Source of the DNA: Clostridia bacterium | GTDB taxonomy: Bacteria; Bacillota; Clostridia; Christensenellales; Aristaeellaceae | DNA length: 64,000 nucleotides | Assembly (NCBI GenBank): GCA_017447185.1 | Contig: JAFSOC010000026.1 | Coordinates: 1-64,000 of the forward strand | Direction of reading: 5' to 3' | In this document: positions 1 through 6,734 of the stretch, one piece after another | Numbering within the stretch: the first letter of the stretch is position 1 | Layout: each line of letters opens with the position of its first letter | Notes under the pieces: model-generated | The model's input: the letters and a program-made list of their open reading frames with translations, nothing else | The model's database searches: none | What the model was told of the DNA's origin: nothing | Made by a program: the position numbers and the translations under genes

Positions 1-86
1 CCTAGCTCCATGATGGTTGTAGTATAATTGAATCGGTTCTGGATCAGGCACTTAATTGCAGTCATCCGTTCTTCATGTGAATACAT
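1..86 (-). CDS. IS3-family transposase OrfA, N-terminal fragment cut by the window edge
   Basis: Read leftward from an ATG at 86 with a good ribosome binding site (AAGGAGG, about 95-101), the protein begins MYSHEERMTAIKCLIQ and continues to an MELG motif at the window edge. This matches the start of IS3/IS150-type OrfA proteins, whose N-terminal helix-turn-helix usually begins MYSYEER and carries IRELGYP. Only 28 codons are visible, so whether the element is intact cannot be judged. OrfA binds the element's ends and, fused to OrfB by frameshifting, makes the active transposase. Confidence 0.6.
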   Translation of the reverse strand, partial: MYSHEERMTAIKCLIQNRFNYTTTIMEL

Positions 87-141
87 GTGAGGATCCTCCT
101 TGTCCCGTCATTCGCGGTCCAAGTTTCTGTCCGCACCCCCG
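1..141 (-). mobile_element. One end of an IS3-family insertion sequence
   Basis: Upstream of the OrfA start, the minus strand carries GTGCGGACAGAAACTTGGAC (about 119-138), which looks like the terminal repeat style of IS3-group elements. The outer boundary is placed near 135-141 by this resemblance only. The other end and any target duplication lie outside the window. Confidence 0.45.
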
Positions 142-248
142 TTTTACCTCCTGTATAAAATTGTTACCTCTGCCTTGGCGGCTTCAGCGATATTATAACA
201 TTTTTCCCGAACTCCTCAAGAGGGGTTTCCAGAATATCAGTATTGTTT

Positions 249-298
249 CCCGAAAAGAAAGATCCCGGATCATTCATCCAGGATCTTTCTTTTCGGGG
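249..298 (-). terminator. Long hairpin after the double-glycine peptide gene
   Basis: A nearly perfect inverted repeat (CCGAAAAGAAAGATCC paired with GGATCTTTCTTTTCGG) lies just beyond the stop codon of the minus-strand gene at 305-466. There is no long U tract after the stem, so termination is likely but not certain. Confidence 0.6.
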
Positions 299-304
299 GA
301 ATCT

Positions 305-466
305 TTATTTTCTGCCGAGTCTGGCTATGGTCTTCGGAATTTCGGGTGTCGGAATCAAGGGCTTGGGCAGGAAGATCTTCTTCAGGAAGTCCTCCGCTTC
401 GTCAATTAAGTTTCCGCCGTTTACCAGTTCCATTTCGTTCAGGTTCAGTTCCTTCATCGTATTCAT
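305..466 (-). CDS. Double-glycine-leader peptide (putative RiPP or bacteriocin precursor), 53 aa
   Basis: An ATG at 466 follows GGAGGATAAGGAA, a strong ribosome binding site. The N-terminus MNTMKELNLNEMELVNGG is a typical double-glycine leader with the hydrophobic/acidic pattern recognised by C39 peptidase-transporters. The 35-residue core after Gly17-Gly18 is an acidic amphipathic stretch (IDEAEDFLKKIF), then a proline-rich part (PKPLIPTPEIPK), ending in LGRK. It has no Cys, Ser or obvious lanthipeptide residues, so the modification class is unknown. A hairpin follows the stop. Upstream is a 115-bp block repeated at two more minus-strand peptide loci. No dedicated transporter or modification enzyme lies beside it. 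The leader is clear; the function is inference. Confidence 0.7.
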   Translation of the reverse strand: MNTMKELNLNEMELVNGGNLIDEAEDFLKKIFLPKPLIPTPEIPKTIARLGRK

Positions 467-472
467 TTCCTT

Positions 473-596
473 ATCCTCCATTCAATCCTTTTTGTTTTCG
501 TCCGGGATTCATTTCCCGTGACACCTGTTGATACGCCCTTCTTTCCCCGGCGGCAGCAGGAGACGAAAGAAGCGTATAGCACATGTCTAACAAACC
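473..596 (-). repeat. Upstream cassette repeat A, copy 1
   Basis: About 115 bp, nearly identical to 1887-2006 and 6920-7038. In each case it lies just upstream of a minus-strand peptide gene or relic. Read on the minus strand, it contains a small hairpin (CGGGAAATGAATCCCG) and ends in AAGGATTGAATGG before the ribosome binding site. It could be a promoter plus structured 5' leader. Here it precedes the only intact gene of the three. Confidence 0.75.
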
Positions 597-598
597 GG

Positions 599-626
599 AG
601 GGACCGGAGGAACCGTCCCGGTGGGG
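599..626. repeat. GGGACCGG-type short hairpin repeat
   Basis: GGGACCGGAGGAACCGTCCC folds on itself. The same unit appears in two further copies plus a degenerate one at 7045-7143, in both places beside repeat A. It resembles a small dispersed repeat rather than a gene. Confidence 0.5.
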
Positions 627-639
627 TGCTTTCCAGTTA

Positions 640-667
640 TTGACAATCGGGTATAATTTATGTATTG
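640..667 (+). promoter_or_regulatory. Possible promoter of the secreted protein gene at 760
   Basis: TTGACA at 640-645 is followed after 16 bp by TATTGT at 662-667. An alternative -10 (TATAAT at 652-657) lies too close to pair with this -35. The pairing is therefore uncertain. Confidence 0.3.
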
Positions 668-759
668 TTAGATGGAAGATAATTCCATTGGACAACATGC
701 CGCAATCACATGGACCGGATCTCTTTTAAACTTATATCTGTACAAAGGAGTGAAACAAA

Positions 760-1686
760 ATGAAAAGAATTCTTGCGGTCATCCTTTCGGTTATCATGGT
801 TCTTTCCCTTTCATTCGGCGCGCTGGCGGAAGAAACTTCCTCCGGAAACAAACAGGCACAGGTGTTTGAGGCGATCCGGGCTTTTGAAAGCGAGCATCCG
901 GAGCTGAAGGAAAAGTTCGAACTGATCAACAGGGATATCATGGAGATCTTCACGGACGAATTCGGGATGGCCTTCAAAATTATCCAGGCCCGGTTCGGGG
1001 AAATGCTGGAGGAAAACCGGAAGCAGCTTGGCATTACGGATGAAGCCCATGAAGAAATGAAGCAGAAGCTGGAGATGCTGGCACAGGTGATCAACGCCAG
1101 CTTTATCGCCAACGTGAAGAATTCGGAGATCATGATGGCCGCGACACTGAGCGATCCTGATTACAAGCCGGAAGCATTCGACGCCATGTCCGTGCTGGAA
1201 GCGCTCGTAAAAGAAGACGCGGGAGAAGAAAACACCGCGCGGAGAGCCGCGATCAGCAAAATCCTGGAAAAGGTAAAGAACGAATATAACGGGGACATCA
1301 AAGCCCTCTATCAGGAACTGACCGCCCGTCCGGAGCTGCCCGAGGGAGTCGAAGGCAAGCCCGCGGATGAATCCCGTCCGCCCAGGCCCGGGGAAGGCGA
1401 AGGCAAGCCTGAAGGAGAAAAGCCGGAAAACGGAGGGATCCCGTTCAACGATCATTTCTCCGTGATCCTGGAAGAACTGAAAGCCGCGGCTGCGCGCGTC
1501 GATGAGCGGGTACAGGCCCTGGCGGAGGAAGCACCGGAAAAATACGGAATCGACAAAGCCATCACAGATGAGATGTTCAAACTGCTGAACAGCTTTTTCG
1601 TCGCGGTGAACGAGCAGATTGTGAAAATGCTGGCAGAACAGGATGCTGCCATGCGGGAAGCCATGGGAGGTCCGGAACAGAAGTGA
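760..1686 (+). CDS. Secreted helical protein of unknown function, 308 aa
   Basis: The ATG at 760 follows ACAAAGGAGTGAAACAAA. Residues 1-23 form a Sec signal peptide (KR, hydrophobic core, cleavage after ALA). Residues about 30-195 are charged and predicted alpha-helical, with many Glu, Lys and Met. A low-complexity Pro/Gly/Glu linker covers about 196-225 (PRPGEGEGKPEGEKP). A second helical segment runs to the end. There are no Cys residues, no lipobox and no anchor, so it is probably released or loosely cell-associated. I recognise no family. It stands alone, followed by a hairpin at 1729-1758. Confidence 0.8.
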   Translation: MKRILAVILSVIMVLSLSFGALAEETSSGNKQAQVFEAIRAFESEHPELKEKFELINRDIMEIFTDEFGMAFKIIQARFGEMLEENRKQLGITDEAHEEMKQKLEMLAQVINASFIANVKNSEIMMAATLSDPDYKPEAFDAMSVLEALVKEDAGEENTARRAAISKILEKVKNEYNGDIKALYQELTARPELPEGVEGKPADESRPPRPGEGEGKPEGEKPENGGIPFNDHFSVILEELKAAAARVDERVQALAEEAPEKYGIDKAITDEMFKLLNSFFVAVNEQIVKMLAEQDAAMREAMGGPEQK

Positions 1687-1728
1687 ACCATCCGGGGGAA
1701 GAACCCGGGGGGTTGAAACAGAATGCAG

Positions 1729-1758
1729 AACAGGAGATCCCGATCTGGATCTCCTGTT
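1729..1758. terminator. Hairpin between convergent gene and peptide relic
   Basis: AACAGGAGATCC pairs with GGATCTCCTGTT around a six-base loop. No clear U tract lies on either side. It sits after the secreted protein gene and also at the end of the minus-strand peptide relic, so it may serve both. Confidence 0.5.
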
Positions 1759-1896
1759 CGTCATTTCCTGAAATTGCTTTTTCCGGTCGGAAACTTCCGC
1801 CGCGACGGTGCAGGCCGCCATGACGGCTCCGAAGGCCAGGCCGCAGACCGGTCCGCCGACGACCGCGAGCAGGGGGCCGCCGACTGCTCCATTCAA
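1759..1896 (-). pseudogene. Relic of a glycine-rich, bacteriocin-like core peptide (leader missing)
   Basis: Read leftward from 1896, the frame gives NGAVGGPLLAVVGGPVCGLA and then FGAVMAACTVAAEV, a small-residue, glycine-zipper-like core typical of class II bacteriocins or RiPPs. No leader precedes it: an in-frame TAA lies two codons upstream of a TTG, directly after repeat A. No stop codon occurs before the downstream hairpin. The core motif GGP-V/I-CG-L/I-AFG is shared with the relic at 6735-6923. The simplest reading is a precursor gene that lost its leader by deletion. A leaderless peptide from TTG is possible but the ribosome site would be too close. Confidence 0.5.
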
Positions 1897-2006
1897 TCCT
1901 TCTTATTTTTGTCCGGGATTCATTTCCCGTGACACCTGTTGATACGCCCCGATTTCCCCGGCGGCAGCAGGGAACGAAAGAAGCGTACAGCACATGTCTA
2001 ACAAAG
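1887..2006 (-). repeat. Upstream cassette repeat A, copy 2
   Basis: Second copy of the about 115-bp block, upstream of the glycine-rich peptide relic. It differs from copy 1 at scattered positions only, up to the junction at AAGGATTGAATGGAG, where similarity to the leader-coding sequence of copy 1 stops abruptly. Confidence 0.75.
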
Positions 2007-2021
2007 AATGGAGGGAGCTTT

Positions 2022-2231
2022 TCAATTCCAGGCCAGCTTCAGTTGGCGTTTATTTTTTGCACAGTCCCCCAGATACAGATTGATCAATGTCTGATAAGGA
2101 ATACCGCTGGCAGCTGCCTGCTCCTTGAAATAATCAATGGTCTCCACATCCAGATTAATCGTGATCTGGCTCTTCAGTTTTTTTGCGTACGGATTCGGCC
2201 GCGCATTGGAGAAATCATATTCTTTCTTCAT
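2022..2231 (-). CDS. BrnA/CopG-type antitoxin, 69 aa (orphan)
   Basis: The start at 2231 (MKKEYDFSNARPNPYAKKLK) is chosen because TTAGGAGGG lies 8-9 bases upstream. The sequence QITINLDVETIDYFKEQA then GIPYQTLINLYLGDCA is the ribbon-helix-helix fold of BrnA-like antitoxins: a beta strand that binds DNA, then two helices. Such proteins repress their own operon and neutralise a BrnT-type RNase. No BrnT-like partner is adjacent: the next minus-strand gene upstream (2329-2568) has no recognisable toxin motif. A promoter with a perfect 23-bp palindrome lies directly upstream, consistent with autoregulation. Confidence 0.75.
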   Translation of the reverse strand: MKKEYDFSNARPNPYAKKLKSQITINLDVETIDYFKEQAAASGIPYQTLINLYLGDCAKNKRQLKLAWN

Positions 2232-2271
2232 TGCTTTTAGCCCTCCTAAGACATAATAATCCATACACATA

Positions 2272-2299
2272 ATATAATTATTAAATAATTATATGTCAA
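2272..2299 (-). promoter_or_regulatory. Promoter with palindromic operator for the BrnA-like gene
   Basis: On the minus strand TTGACA (2299-2294) is followed after 17 bp by TATATT (2276-2271). A perfect 23-bp palindrome, ATATAATTATT-A-AATAATTATAT (2272-2294), covers the spacer and the -10 box. A ribbon-helix-helix dimer of dimers bound here would block RNA polymerase. Confidence 0.65.
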
Positions 2300-2328
2300 G
2301 AATCGGGAGTATCAATAAACCCGCCCTG

Positions 2329-2568
2329 TCAGGCGGTCCGGACATTCCAGAATCCGCCCGGGATTTCCCGGGACAGGTCAAACTGTGCCCAGGCCAGGAT
2401 AGCACTGTCGCTGGGATCGGAAACGATATGCTGCCGCTGCCGGCGGTTGCCCCGCACCATCCTGCCGCAGGCCCGGTCGCCCGCAGTCACATATTTCAGA
2501 ACGGATCCACCCAGAACATTCACCCGGATGACCTTCCGGATACCCTTCGTACGCTGCACTTTCTTCAT
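2329..2568 (-). CDS. Small basic hypothetical protein, 79 aa
   Basis: GAAGGAGG lies upstream of two close ATGs. The second, at 2568, has the better spacing and gives MKKVQRTKGIRKVIRVNVLG. The N-terminal half is rich in Lys and Arg. The C-terminal half includes SDSAILAWAQFDLSREIPGG. I recognise no family. The strong ribosome site and unbroken frame argue that it is, or was, expressed. It lies 97 bp upstream of the BrnA-like gene on the same strand and might be its partner, but nothing in the sequence shows toxin activity. Confidence 0.4.
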   Translation of the reverse strand: MKKVQRTKGIRKVIRVNVLGGSVLKYVTAGDRACGRMVRGNRRQRQHIVSDPSDSAILAWAQFDLSREIPGGFWNVRTA

Positions 2569-2649
2569 ACCCATTCCTCCTTCTCTCCGGCCGGGGGTCG
2601 CGTTTAGTTCTGCAATTTCACCACCCGGCATCTACAGCGTACCAACTTT

Positions 2650-2673
2650 GATGATGCATTTTTTCATCATCTC
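2650..2673. repeat. Palindromic element with T6 centre, copy 1
   Basis: TGATGATGCATTTTTTCATCATC is a near-perfect inverted repeat, almost identical to the element at 30415-30439. Both lie some 60-80 bp upstream of a small accessory gene, here the one starting at 2568. Confidence 0.5.
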
Positions 2674-2720
2674 AAAAAATCCGGCAGACCCTGGCCAGAC
2701 TCCCACGCCCCCACCGGAGC

Positions 2721-2757
2721 ACTTCAATGACATTGAAGTAGTTATTGAAGTTGGCTT
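2721..2757. repeat. Short TTGAAGT repeats
   Basis: ACTTCAA, TTGAAGT and TTGAAGT occur with 12-bp spacing between the direct copies. This is the same motif and period as the long array at 7171-7256. Confidence 0.5.
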
Positions 2758-2863
2758 CAATTTTATCCTGTTCCGTTCTTGTTTTCTTTTCCTTTTTTCA
2801 TTATGCTATATAAAGACAACAAAACCACAGATGACTTCCGGAACCATACAGGGAGATGAGACT

Positions 2864-2983
2864 ATGGCAAAAATCCACAGCGTCCCCGGCATCTTCGGCG
2901 GAGAGAATATCCGCCCGAACGATAATCCGTTCGGAACGGATCATTCAGATGGTTTCTGCGATATGAACGCTGACGATCCGTGA
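2864..2983 (+). CDS. Possible 39-aa peptide of unknown function
   Basis: GGGAGATGAG precedes an ATG encoding MAKIHSVPGIFGGENIRPND and ending in Asp-Asp-Pro. The PGIFGGEN motif resembles short glycine-rich repeats seen in clostridial hypothetical proteins, but the match is too short to name a family. It lies about 110 bp after the short TTGAAGT repeats and before a terminator-like hairpin. Confidence 0.35.
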   Translation: MAKIHSVPGIFGGENIRPNDNPFGTDHSDGFCDMNADDP

Positions 2984-3038
2984 CAGACTGAATAACGGCA
3001 GATATCTGACCGGCATGGAAAGAAATAAACACAAAAGA

Positions 3039-3060
3039 GGGGATCCCAATCGGGATCCCC
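3039..3060 (+). terminator. Hairpin terminator candidate
   Basis: GGGGATCCC-AATC-GGGATCCCC is a perfect stem followed by TGTGTCTTTC, a weak U-rich tail. Confidence 0.5.
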
Positions 3061-3217
3061 TGTGTCTTTCACAACGTGAAGATGTCGCACAAAAAGTATA
3101 TCGGATAATTCCCACGATCTTGTTCCCCTTCCTTTTCCGTTTGAGTTGTGCTATGATACAGGCGTGAAATGCAGGAATTATAAGGCATACAGGCGTTTCG
3201 CAGGAGGATTGTCCCGA

Positions 3218-3848
3218 TGGATACAGCACTGAAGATTCCGGATGATCAGTATCGCCAGTGGATTGCTGAACTGAGCAAGCTGAAAAACTGCCCCAAGTTG
3301 GGGCAGAATTACTGAGCATCCCCTGGGGACATATCAAACTGCTGATTGACAAGTGCAAGAGCGAACCGCAGAAGGTGTTGTTTTATTCCCGTAAAACCAT
3401 TGAAAACAACTGGTCCCGTGCAGTCCTCCAGAATTGGCTGGATACAGACCTCTATGAACGTCAGGGCAAAGCAATTACCAATTTCGCTCTGACGCTGCCG
3501 TCACCGCAGAGTGACCTGGCACAGGAAATGACTCGCGATCCATACAGTTTCGATTTTCTCACCATTCGGGCCCAGTATGATGAGAAAGAGCTGAAGGATG
3601 CCCTGATGAATAATGTCCAGCGGCTGCTGATGGAGCTTGGAACGGGCTTTGCCTTTGTCGGCCGGGAATACAGGCTTGTTGTCGGACAGACGGAGCAGTT
3701 CCTGGATCTTCTGTTCTACAATTATCTGTTACATTGTTTTGTAGTTGTGGAAGTAAAAGTGTCTGATTTTGATCCCCGGGATATGGGGCAGCTCGGAACC
3801 GGCAAACTGCCAACGATTGAGGAAATCGAACGCGAATTGAGAGACTAA
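3218..3848 (+). pseudogene. Decayed DUF1016 (YhcG-type) PD-(D/E)XK nuclease gene
   Basis: An ATG at 3218 behind an AGGAGG site starts MDTALKIPDDQYRQWIAELS, a normal DUF1016 N-terminus, but the frame stops at 3315. The next frame (from about 3316) resumes in the middle of the family with PWGHIKLLIDKC, then TIENNWSRAVL, DTDLYERQGKAITNF and LDLLFYNYLLHCFVVVEVKV, the last being the PD-(D/E)XK core. After KVSDFDPRDMGQLGT it jumps to LPTIEEIERELRD, the family's extreme C-terminus. Two internal segments are therefore missing: most of the N-terminal domain and about 80 residues near the end. Intact members are some 330-350 residues. Function is almost certainly lost. Confidence 0.8.
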
Positions 3849-3878
3849 TCACATAACCATCATCGAGCAGGAGGAGTC

Positions 3879-4460
3879 ATGGAATTACGGCCTGAGATAA
3901 CACTCAATCTGAGCAGCTGTACTTTCAGGGAATACTACTATCTGAAGGAAGAACTGGTGGCTTTCTGTCGTGATCATCATTTGCCCACATCCGGCGGAAA
4001 ACAGGAGCTGACAGAGAGGATTGCCTGTTTCCTTGATTCGGGTATGGTTAAGCAGCCGGCGGCAAAACGTACTGTTAAGCATAAAGCCGTCACATCCGAA
4101 ATCACTCCGGAAAGCGTTATTGAAGAAGGCTTTTTGTGTACAGAGACTCATCGGGCTTTTTTCAAAAAGGTTATCGGTAACAATTTTTCCTTTAATGTTC
4201 AGTTTCAGCAATGGTTGAAATCCAACGCAGGGAAAACATATGCGGATGCTGTAACTGCTTACCGCAGGATTCTTGATGAAAAAAAGTCCGGAAAGAGTCC
4301 CATCGCGAAGCAGTTCGAATATAACACCTATATCCACGACTTCTTTGAAGACAATGCAGGAAAAACACTGAATGATGCCATTAAGTGCTGGAAGTATAAA
4401 AAGAGCCTGAAAGGTCATAACCGTTATGAGCAATCAGACCTGGTAGTACTGGATTCCTGA
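3879..4460 (+). CDS. SAP-domain protein with DUF6434-type domain, 193 aa
   Basis: A strong AGGAGG site precedes the ATG. Residues about 20-55 (YLKEELVAFCRDHHLPTSGG, then KQELTERIACFL) form a SAP-like helix-extension-helix, a motif known for nucleic acid binding. Residues about 80-180 (THRAFFKKVIGNNFSFNVQF, later QWLKSNAGKTYADAVTAYRR) match the DUF6434 domain common in Firmicutes, whose function is unknown. It is cytoplasmic, with no signal peptide. It follows the decayed nuclease gene by 30 bp. A nucleic-acid-related role is inferred from the SAP motif only. Confidence 0.75.
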   Translation: MELRPEITLNLSSCTFREYYYLKEELVAFCRDHHLPTSGGKQELTERIACFLDSGMVKQPAAKRTVKHKAVTSEITPESVIEEGFLCTETHRAFFKKVIGNNFSFNVQFQQWLKSNAGKTYADAVTAYRRILDEKKSGKSPIAKQFEYNTYIHDFFEDNAGKTLNDAIKCWKYKKSLKGHNRYEQSDLVVLDS

Positions 4461-4505
4461 ATTTAAATTTAACGGGGCAACAGATCAGTATTTGCGGAGG
4501 AAACT

Positions 4506-4994
4506 ATGGAATTAATCAAGATTGGCATCATGGACGCAGACAAGATTGCTCCCCTGGTAGCAGCATTCCGAACTCAGTTGAAATCCTATAAAGGAATAAA
4601 ATCACAGCCTGATGCTGAAGCAGGGAAAGAAGAAATACTTGAGTATCTGGAATCTGATTTTCCGGTATATGCAGTTGCAGACAGCGGTGCCTTTGTGGGT
4701 TATATCGTCTGCAGAATTGATCACCCTTGCTTGTGGGTCGAGCAGATCTTTGTGTGGGAAGACTATCGAAGAAAAGGCGTTGCCACGTTGCTTTTCAACA
4801 AAGCCGAAGAGATTGCCTCGTCAATGGGCGAAGACACTGTTTACAACTTTGTTCATCCGAACAATGAAAACATGATCCAGTTTCTCCGCTCAAAAGGCTA
4901 TACCGTTCTGAATATGATTGAAATCAGAAAGCCATATAAGGGCGAAAAGTTGTCGACAACTATTCATGTCGAAAAGGAAGCTTTCGATTATTGA
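4506..4994 (+). CDS. GNAT-family N-acetyltransferase, 162 aa
   Basis: GCGGAGG precedes the ATG. The fold is complete: N-terminal strand-helix, WVEQIFVWEDYRRKGVATLL around residues 78-97, which contains the acetyl-CoA-binding R/Q-x-x-G-x-G/A signature (RRKGVA), and FVHPNNENMIQFLRSKGY near the C-terminus, the usual HPNN/N-x-x-A-x-x-F-Y motif. The family moves an acetyl group from acetyl-CoA to an amine. The substrate cannot be told. It lies between the SAP protein and a double-glycine peptide gene, on the same strand. Confidence 0.85.
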   Translation: MELIKIGIMDADKIAPLVAAFRTQLKSYKGIKSQPDAEAGKEEILEYLESDFPVYAVADSGAFVGYIVCRIDHPCLWVEQIFVWEDYRRKGVATLLFNKAEEIASSMGEDTVYNFVHPNNENMIQFLRSKGYTVLNMIEIRKPYKGEKLSTTIHVEKEAFDY

Positions 4995-5082
4995 ATTTAA
5001 ATTTTGCTGGCTAACTGCCAAAGGGAAAATCCGGTACGTATCAACATACGGAATCATCATAGAATCGATGGAGGTATTACCC

Positions 5083-5358
5083 ATGAAAACCAACAGCAAT
5101 CATCTTGAGAACCAGCTTGCGAAAACCAAGGCGGAGAAAACCGGTGAAAAGATTCGCGCCTTCGCAGAGGAAAGCAAAATTGAGCTTTCGCCGGAATTGC
5201 TCGAAGCGATCAACGGTGGTATGGAAGAAATATATTTGGATGATATAAGGACCTGCGAAATATGCGGAAGCCCTAATATTGAATATTATCTGGCCAGACC
5301 AGGTACTTGGTATGGCTGGGCAGTCAAATGCAATGACTGTGGCTGGAGTAAAATCTGA
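5083..5358 (+). CDS. Double-glycine-leader precursor with zinc-ribbon-like core, 91 aa
   Basis: The start at 5083 is chosen from GGAGGTATTACCC. Residues 1-46 form a long helical, Lys/Glu-rich leader ending IELSPELLEAINGG, the double-glycine type. The 45-residue core (47-91) starts MEEIYLDDIRTCEICG and ends VKCNDCGWSKI: two CxxC pairs 27 residues apart, as in a zinc ribbon, with many aromatics between. The pattern differs from known glycocins and lanthipeptides. A family 2 glycosyltransferase starts 15 bp downstream, so the pair is probably co-translated. A secreted, possibly modified peptide is inferred. A small zinc-binding protein with a chance Gly-Gly is the alternative. Confidence 0.7.
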   Translation: MKTNSNHLENQLAKTKAEKTGEKIRAFAEESKIELSPELLEAINGGMEEIYLDDIRTCEICGSPNIEYYLARPGTWYGWAVKCNDCGWSKI

Positions 5359-5373
5359 ATGGAGGAAATCTGC

Positions 5374-6303
5374 ATGCCCCCTGCAGTGAGCATCGTGATT
5401 CCCGCTTTTAACGCAGAAACCACTTTGCCTGATCTGGTAAGTGATTGCCTGGCGCAAACATTCAGGAGTATTGAAGTGATCTGCGTGGATGACGGATCAG
5501 ATGACGGCACGCGTGCATGTATCGAAGAACTATCCCGGAAACATGCAGGTATCCGTGCCCTGTCCATCGAACACGGAGGACCGACTGCCGCCCGGTCAGC
5601 CGGCGCGGATACGGCCCGTGGCGAGTGGGTCATCTTTGCCGACGCGGATGATCGCGTAGATCCTGCCTGGATCGAATCTCTGGTCACAGGCGGACTTGAG
5701 GTGGATCCACTGGGAAAGGCGGACATCATCGCCGGGGCGAATTGCTGGATCAGAGGCGATACGGAACAAAAGAAAACCGATGTGGATCAAAAACGCGCCA
5801 TGTCCGAATTCAGGGGGCTTTTCTCCCGCGGGTCCCGGATGGATGAAGTCTGGAAACGGATGCTCGGCTGTGCGGAAAAAGACGCATCCATATCCCACAG
5901 CATGTGTGACAAGCTCTTTCGCATTGAGCTTGCCAGAAGCGTCTTCAAAGGAATTGACAGATCGATCCGCATCGGAGAGGATACCTGCTTCAATATAATT
6001 GCCTTCGCGCGGGCCCGGGCCGTGGCGCTCATATACGCGACCGGCTACAGGTGGACTGATACACAGAATTCACTCAGTCACACGCCTCAGTTATGCGCGC
6101 TTCAGGATAACCGGACGGTGTATGCCCATGTCAAAAAAGAACTCCTGGCGCACGGATATGGAGAGTATGCCCCATTATTATGGCATGACTGGATGAACCG
6201 TCTCGTGGAAAACCAGTTGTGGTGGGTTTGCGGAGATAAGGAAACCGCAAAACAGCTGGCAGTCCGGTTCATGGCATCCTATGAAGAGGCAGCATCGGAA
6301 TGA
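5374..6303 (+). CDS. Family 2 glycosyltransferase, 309 aa
   Basis: The second possible start (5374) is chosen because GGAGG lies 8 bases before it. The GT-A fold is clear: VSIVIPAFNAETTLPDLV at the N-terminus, VDDGSDDGT (nucleotide-sugar binding) at about residue 39, and VIFADADD with the metal-binding DxD at about 85-92. The C-terminal half (RIGEDTCFNI, then a YRWTDTQNSLSH motif) resembles bacterial EpsJ/WaaE-like members. It has no membrane segment. It transfers a sugar from a nucleotide donor. The acceptor is unknown, but the gene follows a double-glycine precursor by 15 bp and precedes another, so peptide glycosylation should be considered beside polysaccharide synthesis. Confidence 0.85.
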   Translation: MPPAVSIVIPAFNAETTLPDLVSDCLAQTFRSIEVICVDDGSDDGTRACIEELSRKHAGIRALSIEHGGPTAARSAGADTARGEWVIFADADDRVDPAWIESLVTGGLEVDPLGKADIIAGANCWIRGDTEQKKTDVDQKRAMSEFRGLFSRGSRMDEVWKRMLGCAEKDASISHSMCDKLFRIELARSVFKGIDRSIRIGEDTCFNIIAFARARAVALIYATGYRWTDTQNSLSHTPQLCALQDNRTVYAHVKKELLAHGYGEYAPLLWHDWMNRLVENQLWWVCGDKETAKQLAVRFMASYEEAASE

Positions 6304-6363
6304 AACCAATTCAGACATAAGCGATAGTGCATTATTCAGGAAGATAAACTGACAAGGAGGCCC

Positions 6364-6599
6364 ATGACCATGGAAGAAAAAAGCATGCGGGAACTGAGCA
6401 TGGATGAGATGGACAAGGTCAGCGGGGTGTCAGTAAGCTTGAGGAGCTTGATAACATTATAAATAACTCCGGATTAGCACCCACAGTTTATACTCTTCCA
6501 AGAAAACAAGCGGTACAGACCATTATTGCTTATCTTGAACAGCACGGATATGGCTATTTAAATATATATGCAAATGGCCTATATGACTTGTATTATTAA
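6364..6599 (+). pseudogene. Frameshifted double-glycine-leader precursor
   Basis: A strong AAGGAGG site precedes MTMEEKSMRELSMDEMDKVS-G, a double-glycine-type leader. The frame then runs into a stop at 6460-6462 after only a dozen more codons. Adding one G to the GGGG run at the leader end restores Gly-Gly and joins GVSKLEELDNIINNSGLAPT to YTLPRKQAVQ, ending NGLYDLYY at the TAA at 6597. The core is then about 57 residues with many Tyr and Asn and no Cys. One base is missing, by true mutation, phase variation or sequencing error. It lies 60 bp after the glycosyltransferase. Confidence 0.65.
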
Positions 6600-6656
6600 C
6601 ATATGTTAAGATAACAGGCGATAGCCCGCTAACCCGGAAGATAATATTACAAAGAC

Positions 6657-6690
6657 ATCACCCTGGAGCGCTGGTTCTGGGGTGATTTTC
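6657..6690 (+). terminator. Terminator of the precursor/glycosyltransferase unit
   Basis: ATCACCC pairs with GGGTGAT over a 16-base loop and is followed by TTTTC. Confidence 0.5.
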
Positions 6691-6698
6691 CATATCAG

Positions 6699-6727
6699 AA
6701 AAAAGGAACTCCCGGCGTGGGAGTTCC
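6699..6727 (-). terminator. Rho-independent terminator of the minus-strand peptide relic
   Basis: On the minus strand GGAACTCCC-ACGCC-GGGAGTTCC is followed directly by TTTTTT, a textbook terminator a few bases after the peptide stop codon. Confidence 0.8.
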
Positions 6728-6734
6728 GAATTGA

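Noticed and set aside
811-1893. Long minus-strand open frame opposite the secreted protein gene at 760-1686
   Set aside because: It is a reading-frame shadow of a GC-rich gene with signal peptide and ribosome site on the plus strand. Only its first 45 codons (the glycine-rich peptide) lie outside that gene and look meaningful.
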